The notes under the pieces were generated by a model, which saw only the letters and a program-made list of their open reading frames with translations, did no database searches and had not been told where the DNA came from. The position numbers and the translations under genes were made by a program. A stretch of 64,000 nt of DNA from Aphrocallistes beatrix (Eukaryota > Porifera > Hexactinellida > Sceptrulophora > Aphrocallistidae): the NCBI GenBank assembly GCA_963281255.1, contig OY725505.1, positions 2,976,001-3,040,000 on the forward strand. Reading direction: 5' to 3'. This document shows positions 58,501 to 64,000 of the stretch, one piece after another (positions within the stretch are counted from its first letter, which is position 1; each line of letters opens with the position of its first letter).

Positions 58501-60483
58501 CGGGACAAGACGGGACGGAATAGTACAGTCGACTCCGCTTAATAGGGTCACATCGGTCAGAGGACATTTTGGCCCGATTAAGCGGAAAACCCTATTAACT
58601 TAAAATATTCTGAATTAGCTTCTATGTGTGAGAGCTATTCCGGTCCTGCCAAAAGTGGCCCGATTAAGCGGAGTCGACTGTATTATACAGGGAATCCAAA
58701 AAAGCGGGACATAATGGGGAAATTCCATGTAAAAACGGGACAAATTAGCTCAATAGAAGAGTGAGCAAAGCGGGACATTTGGCATACTGAGATCTTATTT
58801 TGAGCAACGATGGTTTATTTATGTTTTTTCACAGGCACTTTTTGATGATGTGAGCAGTGCGACAGATGACAACACTTCCATGGACACCATTGACCTAGAG
58901 AGGCAAGGGAAAGCGGGGAAGAATGGGCAGAAGAAACGGAGACACGTGTCGTTCACTCGGGAAGATGTGGTTATAGGTGTGAAAACCGTTCCTGTTACAC
59001 ACGATGTAATTGTGTCCGGACGAAACTTAATCAAACAGGTGAAAAGCATGATTTAAGTTTGGTTGGTTATACAGTCGACTCCGCTTAATAGGGTCACATC
59101 GGTCAGAGGACATTTTGCCCCGATTAAGCGGAGAACCCTATTAACCGAAAATATTTTGTATTGGCTTCTGTGTGAGAGCTATTCCGGTCCTACCAAAAGT
59201 GTCCCGATTAAACAGTGACCCTATTAAGCGGAGTCGACTGATCATTAACACAAAACTCCGATTGTAACTGATTGGCGATTCTGTTGTGTAGGGTTCTCTG
59301 AGACGTAAACAGGAACTCTTGCCAGAAAGCAGGAAACCCATCAAGCGGCAATGGAAGGACATGTTCATCGTTGTGAGGCCAGGGCATCTGGAGTTCTACA
59401 AGGATCCGATCGAGATGACAGTTGGGAACTCTTTCTCCCCTGAGCTGGCTCTACCAGGTGGGGTGTGCGAGGTTCCGTCCGATTATACCAAGAAGGAATT
59501 TGTGTTTCGGATTAAATGCGCGAATGGATCTTCTTTCCTCTTTCAGGTGAGACATCTGAAGTGATATTGTGTTGTGTCGAATATAGTAACCACTTTTTAG
59601 GCCCAATTATTGCGAGATTCTGAAAAATAATTCTCTGATCGCTAGGTGGGCCTATGGTTAATTCTGCTTATAGGTTTAGTCCCCCTAAGATGGCCTAGTT
59701 GCTCCCAGTGGGGTAGTGACACATGCGACCAAGGCCCACACATTAATTTGTGCCACATCTTAAGGTTCAGTTGTCTATGCCACTGGTTGCTCCTCTGGAT
59801 AAGCCACATGTTATAATAGCCTCTATATACAGAAATAGAACGATTCAACTAGAGTTGAAGTATTCAAGTACTTTCAAGCTTTAAGAATACTTAGAATCTC
59901 GTTAATTAATATTATCTCTTAAATGGCGCTAGATTTTTGCAAACTCATTTCCGATTAAGTCATTTTGGGCGGGGAAACCTTAGAAGTGTGGGGTATTTGC
60001 TATAAATAGAAATGACCCCAGGTAATTTAAGGGTTTAACCAATGAATTTCAAGTAAAATGTGTCTTCAATCATGACACATATGGGGTCAGTTTAAACGTT
60101 ACGTAACGCTTCCAAGGGGTACGGGGGTAGTGTATTACAAGATGACCAAAAAGCGTGACATAGGGAGAGGAGGAGGTGTCTAAAATCAGAGAATTTTGAA
60201 ACGTTTGTACGGTCCCTATATATAGTACCTTACGTACCTATTAATAGGACCATTGTATTTGATCTAGACTTCAGATTCGAAATCTCTCGGTGAGTGGATG
60301 AGTGCTATTAACCAGTCCATCATCCTATCACAGGTAGGAGGGTACAGGGTGCTCACCAGACACCAATCATTGGACACAGGATTCCAGAGGTTCAGTGATG
60401 ATATAGACGCAGATCTAATTTTAGAACGAGAAGGTGAGGAAGGACGAATCAAATCCAAGTTACCGAAATTCTTCAAAAAATGA
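40591..60483 (+). CDS. SPTB: Beta-spectrin, divergent, 19 exons, complete
   Basis: Beta-spectrin links actin to the membrane as part of the spectrin skeleton. Exons: 40591-41046, 41969-42100, 42736-42958, 43537-43650, 43974-44147, 44452-44725, 46489-46681, 47356-48317, 51197-51472, 51613-51707, 51779-52247, 52679-53846, 54322-55335, 55987-56286, 56500-56862, 57622-58395, 58835-59038, 59292-59546, 60268-60483. All phases close; about 2553 residues. CH1 (about 77-196: KKAFTRWCNFHL, DLYLDFRDGVLLIKFL, KGKMRIHAMQN) and CH2 (about 205-300: KSWQDGLLFNAIIHKNHPEL) form the actin-binding region. About 1760 residues of helical, weakly conserved spectrin repeats follow, then a 258-residue Ser/Asp/Glu-rich exon, then a PH domain (about 2400-2500: KRQWKDMFIVV, LEFYKD, EFVFRIKCANGSSFLFQ, LGEWMSAI). 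It is somewhat longer than the usual 2360. The exon 10 call is the least sure. Confidence 0.9.
42400..42600. mobile_element. Pogo/Tigger-like MITE in spectrin intron 2
   Basis: TACAGTCGACTCCGCTTAAT to GCGGAGTCGACTGTATA. The right terminal 22 bp occurs twice in tandem (TATTAAGCGGAGTCGACTG), an end duplication not seen in other copies. Confidence 0.9.
42986..43175. mobile_element. Second pogo-like MITE family, copy 3
   Basis: TACAGTCAGGGTCGCTTATT to AATAAGCGACCCTGACTGTA; same interior as at 24562 and 38381. In spectrin intron 3. Confidence 0.87.
43779..43937. mobile_element. Pogo/Tigger-like MITE abutting a spectrin acceptor
   Basis: TACAGTCGACTCCGCTTAAT to AAGCGGAGTCGACTCTA. Its right end is only about 36 bp from the acceptor of exon 5 (43974), so the branch site and pyrimidine tract lie at or just beyond the element border. 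Confidence 0.88.
44202..44347. mobile_element. MULE-like MITE, second copy
   Basis: GGTAATGCGTAAATGGTTCG to CGAACTATTTCCACCATACC, reverse orientation relative to 30475-30643. The flanks CTTTCCACC and ATTTCCATC agree at 7 of 9 positions. Confidence 0.7.
45733..46270. repeat. Composite pogo-like repeat with nested GGAACTTTCGTCGC block
   Basis: The outer part is ACAGTAGAACTCGTTAATAT and CATCAGGGGACGGTCAA. The inner block begins with three tandem CGGAACTTTCGTCGC units and ends with reversed GACGAAAGTTCCG and GACGAAATGTCCG units. A related composite is at 27990-28372. In spectrin intron 6. Confidence 0.65.
46304..46405. repeat. Dispersed TATA/GC-box repeat in spectrin intron 6
   Basis: TTACCTGGGGTCATTTCTAT, TTATAGCAAAGACCCC and TTTCCCCACCCAAAATGACT are shared with copies at 52450 and 59917, among others. 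Confidence 0.8.
46722..47235. mobile_element. hAT-type element with perfect 8-bp duplication and internal 35-bp tandem repeat
   Basis: Ends TAAGGTTGCAACCGAATA and CGGTTTCAACCTTG. ATAAGAAC flanks both sides (46714-46721 and 47236-47243). The interior has four units of 35 bp beginning CGGTTAGAGTACCGAATATT at 47041-47180. Same family as 48462-48799. Confidence 0.9.
48462..48799. mobile_element. hAT-type MITE with perfect 8-bp duplication
   Basis: CAAGGTTGAAACCGCTTCAA to TTCGGTTGCAACCCTG. GTAATTAC flanks both sides (48454-48461 and 48800-48807). It contains a perfect 24-bp stem hairpin at about 48613-48663 (GTATAAATGTTTATATATT and its complement). Confidence 0.9.
48800..48945. repeat. 12-bp minisatellite, about 12 units
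   Basis: Units alternate between GTAATTACACGT and GTAATTCCATGT. The array starts exactly at the right-hand target duplication of the hAT element, and the unit includes the duplicated GTAATTAC. CACGTG palindromes recur. Confidence 0.92.
49023..49171. mobile_element. hAT-type MITE with perfect 8-bp duplication, 149 bp
   Basis: CAGAGGCATAGCCAGCCC at the left and CCTGGCTACGCCTCTG at the right. ATGGTAAA flanks both ends (49015-49022 and 49172-49179). Confidence 0.92.
49768..51107 (-). mobile_element. Mariner transposon (DD34D), 1340 bp, transposase inactivated by stops
   Basis: Terminal inverted repeats CTACGGGCGTTCAATAAGTT... of about 27 bp are perfect, with TA on each side (49766-49767 and 51108-51109). 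The minus-strand transposase starts at 50912. The helix-turn-helix part is 50912-50571 and the catalytic part 50366-49716. Both are in the same frame, and the gap between them has stop codons but no frameshift. The catalytic triad is visible: GDETW, HDNARPH and APCDFYLF, the last two aspartates separated by 34 residues. The frame runs through the terminal repeat. Stops at 50571 and between 50570 and 50380 make it non-functional. It sits antisense in spectrin intron 8. Confidence 0.95.
51473..51608. repeat. (GTTT)n microsatellite forming spectrin intron 9
   Basis: About 33 GTTT units begin at the donor dinucleotide of exon 9 and run to the TTTACAG acceptor, so almost the whole 140-bp intron is microsatellite. 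Open frames across it are artefacts. Confidence 0.93.
52450..52572. repeat. Dispersed TATA/GC-box repeat in spectrin intron 11
   Basis: CTTAAATTACCTGGGGTCAT at the left and GCGCCATTTAAGAG at the right, with TTTCCCCGCCCAAAATGACT inside. It is nearly the reverse complement of 59917-60035, which gives the borders; TTAA lies near each end. Confidence 0.82.
53971..54117. repeat. Decanucleotide tandem repeat in spectrin intron 12
   Basis: About 14 units of ATGCTCAAAW, with small spacing changes. It occupies one third of the intron before exon 13. Confidence 0.92.
55456..55545 (-). repeat. Solo Helitron-like tail
   Basis: On the minus strand the GC-rich hairpins (GGCGCCCTTAGGGCG, CCGACACGAAGTGTTCGC) end in AAGCGCGCTTG, as in the tails at 5143 and 15800. 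No head is recognised nearby. Spectrin intron 13. Confidence 0.6.
55825..55915. mobile_element. Fully palindromic MITE with perfect 9-bp target duplication, copy 2
   Basis: Same GGGCATGCCTAATTTCCGGG ends as 37570-37691, 91 bp long, with identical CAGGTACCC at 55816-55824 and 55916-55924. Located 70 bp before spectrin exon 14. Confidence 0.87.
56304..56404. mobile_element. piggyBac-like MITE flanked by TTAA, copy 2
   Basis: CCGTAGAATGCCCAG to CTGGGCATTCTACAG with TTAA on both sides (56300-56303, 56405-56408); about 85-90% like the copy at 34400. Spectrin intron 14. Confidence 0.88.
57105..57310. repeat. GCGGGAC-type dispersed repeat
   Basis: GAGCCATGATAAAAGCGGGA, TATACAGGGAATCC and AGCTCAATGGAAGAGTG are shared with 58466-58790 and 62466-62660. 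Terminal GCCAAC/GTTGGC-type ends are seen in the last copy. No coding content; spectrin intron 15, which also contains a TATA/GC-box repeat at 56921-57060. Confidence 0.75.
58466..58790. mobile_element. GCGGGAC-type repeat interrupted by a pogo/Tigger-like MITE
   Basis: The MITE runs from about 58526 to 58682 (ACAGTCGACTCCGCTTAATA to GCGGAGTCGACTGTA). Comparison with the uninterrupted copy at 57105-57310 (AATAGAAAAGTATTATACAGG) shows insertion at a TA that is duplicated. Confidence 0.88.
59069..59240. mobile_element. Pogo/Tigger-like MITE in spectrin intron 17
   Basis: TACAGTCGACTCCGCTTAAT to AAGCGGAGTCGACTGA, standard interior. Confidence 0.9.
59917..60035. repeat. Dispersed TATA/GC-box repeat in spectrin intron 18
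   Basis: CTTAAATGGCGCTAGATTTT, CATTTTGGGCGGGGAAACC, GCTATAAATAG and CCAGGTAATTTAAGGG. In this orientation a GC box is followed about 25 bp later by a TATA-like box. Confidence 0.82.
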
Positions 60484-60627
60484 TCTCTACTTTCATCTTA
60501 TCTATTCGCATTTGTATTCCGTAGGATCTCTATTTTATTCTAGATTTTCAAAGTAATTGAACTAAGACTATGCGTATGCTAATTTGTTTTGTATAATTAT
60601 ACAATTTTTCACTCTTGTTTATTTGTT

Positions 60628-60698
60628 TTTGTTTGTTTGTTTGTTTGTTTGTTTGTTTGTTTGTTTGTTTGTTTGTTTGTTTGTTTGTTTGTTTGTTT
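60628..60698. repeat. (GTTT)n microsatellite between spectrin and the RBR gene
   Basis: About 17 GTTT units in the 342-bp gap between the spectrin stop and the next ATG. Confidence 0.95.
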
Positions 60699-60825
60699 TA
60701 ACGATTTGTGTTTCAAGACTATCTTCGGTTTGGATGTCTCTATCTAAATATCTGACTCCAAATTGTAAAAGGTGTGAGTATTAATTCTTACAAATTAATT
60801 AGTCAATTTATTGTATTCTTAAATT

Positions 60826-62202
60826 ATGGAAAATTTTGAAGGCCAACAAACAGAAATAGACACATTCAATGCTATCTATGGAGAAGATAATATTCTAAAA
60901 AATCTGAAAAATATTCCTAATTTCGAAGGCATCTTATTCATTCCGTGCAAATTGACTCCGCCGCGAATAATCCAAATCCCGACTAAGAGATTCGTCCGCA
61001 GTGCAGACCTGGGAAAAACTGTCAAGTTTAATTTCATTTTCTCAGAATTCATCATTTCATATTTACCACCAATCTCACTTCATTTCAAATTCCCTCCAAC
61101 CTACCCTTCCATCTCTCCACCCTATTTCCGACTCACATGCAAGTGGCTCAACTTCACACAACTCTCAGAGTTGTGTCAACACCTCGACACAATCTGGAAT
61201 CAGAACAAGAGTGAGCCCGTTCTCCTCAATTGGTTCGAATTCATTAAAAATGAGCTGTTCGAATTTTTGGGAATAAAGTTTCCTTACACGATTAATCTCG
61301 AATCGCCCAAACGCTTCCACGATCCGCGGGCGATTCAAGACGCAATTGTGTCAACGGAGCTGTTAGAAATAATCGAGAATTTCAACGAAACGAAAATCTA
61401 CGAAGATTTTATCCAGTCTACCCACTACTGTACTATTTGCATGGAGAACTCATTGGGTCTCAACTCTATTGTCATTCGTCCCTGTGGACACGTTTTCTGT
61501 CAGAGTTGCATTTCAAAGTATGTGTCAACTAAAATTGAAGAATGTAGGATTGAAATACTTTGTCCGGAGAGCAAATGCACTGCCAGGCTAACACATGAGA
61601 CCATTAATGGCGCTGTTGACAAAGAAGTTTACGCGAAATACGATAGATTGCTCTTGAAATCAGCTCTGGAGAACATGGAAGAAATTGTCCATTGTCCACG
61701 GAAGGTATGCGGGTCCCCGGCAGAACTTCAGCTAGCAGACAACTCAATGGCGATCTGCTTAGTTTGTAAGTTCTGCTTCTGCCCCAAATGCCGTCATGTT
61801 TACCATGGCATATCTCAGTGTAGATTCACGCTTGATAAAATGAAGAATATGGCTCAGGATTATAAAAAAGCTACTCAGACGGAAAAGTTTAATCTGCAAC
61901 GGAAATTCGGCAAGTCTGTCTTACGCCAGATACTGTCGGACGTTGAAAATGCTGACTGGATTGAAAAAAATACTAAAAAGTGTCCGAAATGTGGCGTCAG
62001 CATTGAGAAGATACACGGATGTTCTAAGCTCCTCTGCTCGCATTGTGACACTCATTTCTGTTGGCTGTGCCAAGCGGTTCTCCCGCCTGAAAACCCTTAC
62101 CGACACTATGCTGACCCACTCATTGGCGGAGATTGTGTGAACAAACTATTTTTAGGTATAACCCCAGAAGAATTAGCAGCCTGGCAAGTTGGAGCTCTGT
62201 AG
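60826..62202 (+). CDS. RNF14: RBR-type E3 ubiquitin ligase, RNF14-like, intronless
   Basis: 458 residues. An RWD domain lies at about 9-146, with the PPTYPSISPP motif. A RING1 runs C202 to about C251 (CTICMEN, PCGHVFCQSC). The IBR lies at about 270-332 (CLVCKFCFCPKCRHVYHG). The RING2 runs C386-C415 (KCPKCGVSIEKIHGCSKLLC..CWLC), in which C399 is the expected catalytic cysteine that takes ubiquitin as a thioester. RWD followed by RBR is the RNF14 architecture; vertebrate RNF14 is about 474 residues, so this is full length. RNF14 proteins ubiquitinate substrates together with UBE2-type E2 enzymes. Vertebrate RNF14 has several introns and this gene has none. It follows the spectrin gene in the same direction after 342 bp. 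Confidence 0.94.
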   Translation: MENFEGQQTEIDTFNAIYGEDNILKNLKNIPNFEGILFIPCKLTPPRIIQIPTKRFVRSADLGKTVKFNFIFSEFIISYLPPISLHFKFPPTYPSISPPYFRLTCKWLNFTQLSELCQHLDTIWNQNKSEPVLLNWFEFIKNELFEFLGIKFPYTINLESPKRFHDPRAIQDAIVSTELLEIIENFNETKIYEDFIQSTHYCTICMENSLGLNSIVIRPCGHVFCQSCISKYVSTKIEECRIEILCPESKCTARLTHETINGAVDKEVYAKYDRLLLKSALENMEEIVHCPRKVCGSPAELQLADNSMAICLVCKFCFCPKCRHVYHGISQCRFTLDKMKNMAQDYKKATQTEKFNLQRKFGKSVLRQILSDVENADWIEKNTKKCPKCGVSIEKIHGCSKLLCSHCDTHFCWLCQAVLPPENPYRHYADPLIGGDCVNKLFLGITPEELAAWQVGAL

Positions 62203-62377
62203 AACTCGAATAGCCCAGAACAGCTGACTGAGTCGAGTCACTTATGAATTTCGATTCGATTGATTTATTATTAAATAATTGATGATCTTCAACCATTCAA
62301 AACATTTTCAGTCTGACGACCAGACTTTGTATAGTGACCTACCCATTTGGACAGTGTACAGTAGTGCATTCTTTTCA

Positions 62378-62911
62378 GTGCAACCCTATCATGGTAGATG
62401 TCCTGTTGCCATGCACATCGTCCGTCCGTTCTTGAAAACTGATTTTCCTTGGAACATATACATACATGCCAACCTGAGCCATGATAGCGGGACTCAGCGT
62501 TGAATTTGGCGGGACATGGCGGGACGCAATAGAAATGTACTAAACATAAGCGGGACACAATGGGGAAATTTCATGTGAAAGCGGGACATTCGTAAAAATT
62601 AGTCAATAGAAGAGTGAAAAAAGCGGGACGTCCCGCCAAAAACGAGACAGTTGGCAAGTATGCTGATACATTCCATATTAGAATCCCTATTTATATGACC
62701 AATGGTGTCAAAAAATCTCAACCTTGTGATAAGGTAGAGATTTTTTTACACCATTGGTCATATAAATAGGGATTCTAATATGGAATGTATGTTCCAAGGA
62801 AACAAATTTTCAAGGACGGACGATGTGGATGCCAACAGGGCATCTCCCATGATATGATAGGGCTGCACCATTTGTGGGAGGGATAGGGTTCCTATCCCTC
62901 CCACAAATTTG
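62378..62911. repeat. Nested palindromes downstream of the RBR gene
   Basis: The outer arms 62378-62462 and 62785-62865 (TTCCTTGGAACATAT, CACATCGTCCGTCC and complements) enclose a GCGGGAC-type repeat (62466-62660). They also enclose an almost perfect hairpin at 62664-62789 with CATTCCATATTAGAATCCCT arms of about 55 bp. A third perfect palindrome lies at 62870-62911 (TGTGGGAGGGATAGG and complement). Confidence 0.85.
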
Positions 62912-62945
62912 AAAATCGGCGCTACTTATTGGCGTCAAAATTTAA

Positions 62946-64000
62946 TATAGTCAACTCCGATTAATCGGGACAACCGCTTAATTAATGGACAAGTCTCCAG
63001 GAACGGAATGGTTCCCATACATAGAAGCTAATACTAAATTTCTTTAGTTAATTGGGAACTCCGCTTAATCGGGACAAAATATCCGGGACCAAAGTGTCCC
63101 GATTAAGCGGAGTCACCTTACCTTAATTAATCCCTCCAGTCCATTGTCCAATACGAGATTCATAATATGTTAGAATATAAAATATAATAATTCGTCTAAC
63201 TAGTTCTAAGTTATAATAATAACTAGCCTAACACTCAATACTCAATATAATAAGCAAACAGAGCAACACTATAAAAATAATAGAAAACAGTCGAATGAGT
63301 AGACATCGATACGTGGGTAGAGAGGAGGACTCGTATATACAATGACATGGAGAGTAGAATAACTTAAATATTCGCCTAAAGTATTGACCTAAATGTTGAA
63401 TAGAATGCCTAGAAGAGATAAATACAGTTGAAACCGGTTTTTTCTTGCTATTTCCTTTCAAAATAGTAAGAATAAACCGATGGAATGTACTAGTAAACTC
63501 GGAATTTCTTACAACATAAAGAAAAAACCGAGTAGTAAGGATAACCCGGTGTTAGAAAACCCCCGATAAAAATTAGTATAAACACGAAAATTGTGTAAGA
63601 ATAAACCGATATAAGGATAACCCGGTGTAAGAAAAATTAGATGGTATATATCCATTATAGTGTGTGTATAGTGATAATTTCGCAGATAATGAATTCTTAG
63701 CCTAAATAATCAAATATTCCCTCTACGTACCAGTCGACTCCGCTTAATAGGGTCACATCGGTCAGAGGACATTTTGTCCCGATTAAGCAAAGAACCCAAT
63801 TAACCGAAAATATTTTGTATTAGCTTCTATGTGTGAGAGCTATTCCAGTCCTGCCAAAAGTGACCCGATTAAACAGTGGCTCTATTAAACGGAGTCGACT
63901 GTATGTGAGAGATGAGTTTACGTTATTGGCTTTTAACTGACCTAAATTGTGGTTATAGCTGTGGGTAAGATTCTGGGATGACCTGGTATGTCACGCTGGG
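62946..64000. other. Terminal intergenic stretch with MITEs
   Basis: A diverged pogo-like MITE lies at 62946-63118. A repeat with recurrent GTAAGAATAAACCGAT and AAGGATAACCCGGTGT units lies at about 63424-63640, starting TACAGTTGAAACCGG, a pogo-like end. A typical pogo/Tigger-like MITE lies at 63731-63904 (CAGTCGACTCCGCTTAATAG to ACGGAGTCGACTGTA). No gene was recognised. Confidence 0.65.

Noticed and set aside
57765-58508. Minus-strand frames opposite spectrin exon 16
   Set aside because: Antisense shadows of an acidic, Ser-rich coding exon; no start context or domain.

Overview
This is genomic DNA from an animal, most likely an invertebrate. The evidence is genes split by short spliceosomal introns with GT..AG ends, a FOXO forkhead factor, a beta-type spectrin, gamma-COP, an RBR ubiquitin ligase, a DD34D mariner, and a dense load of very small inverted-repeat transposons. 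The proteins are divergent from vertebrate orthologues. I cannot name the lineage from sequence alone.

Layout. (1) 2-8574, plus strand: coatomer gamma subunit, ten exons, entering the window about 45 codons after the usual start. (2) 8600-21000: a tandem array of three intronless paralogues of a cytochrome b561 domain protein (CYB561D2-like) at 9113, 13398 and 19211. They sit in duplicated units whose spacers and 5' regions are riddled with Helitron-like, hAT, Tc1-like and foldback insertions. (3) 22708-26084, minus strand: a four-TM membrane protein in three exons, whose 2 kb second intron holds an intronless CUEDC1-like gene on the opposite strand (23173-24294). (4) 28819-40259, minus strand: a complete FOXO gene in five exons, including the forkhead exon at 37458-37169. 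(5) 40591-60483, plus strand: a complete, highly divergent beta-spectrin gene in 19 exons (about 2553 residues). It starts 331 bp head-to-head from FOXO and carries a mariner and many MITEs in its introns. (6) 60826-62202, plus strand: an intronless RNF14-like RBR E3 ligase. (7) 62203-64000: nested palindromes and MITEs only.

The genes are ordinary cellular ones with no operon-like logic: vesicle coat, redox membrane proteins, ubiquitin-linked adaptor, insulin-pathway transcription factor, membrane skeleton, E3 ligase. The unusual content is the mobile DNA. At least ten short families can be separated by their terminal repeats and target-site duplications (TA, TTAA, 8 bp and 9 bp). Several insertions are dated against one another by nesting, or by empty sites in the duplicated array. 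All exon coordinates come from reading splice sites and phase by eye; the joined phases of the four spliced genes close without a frame error.
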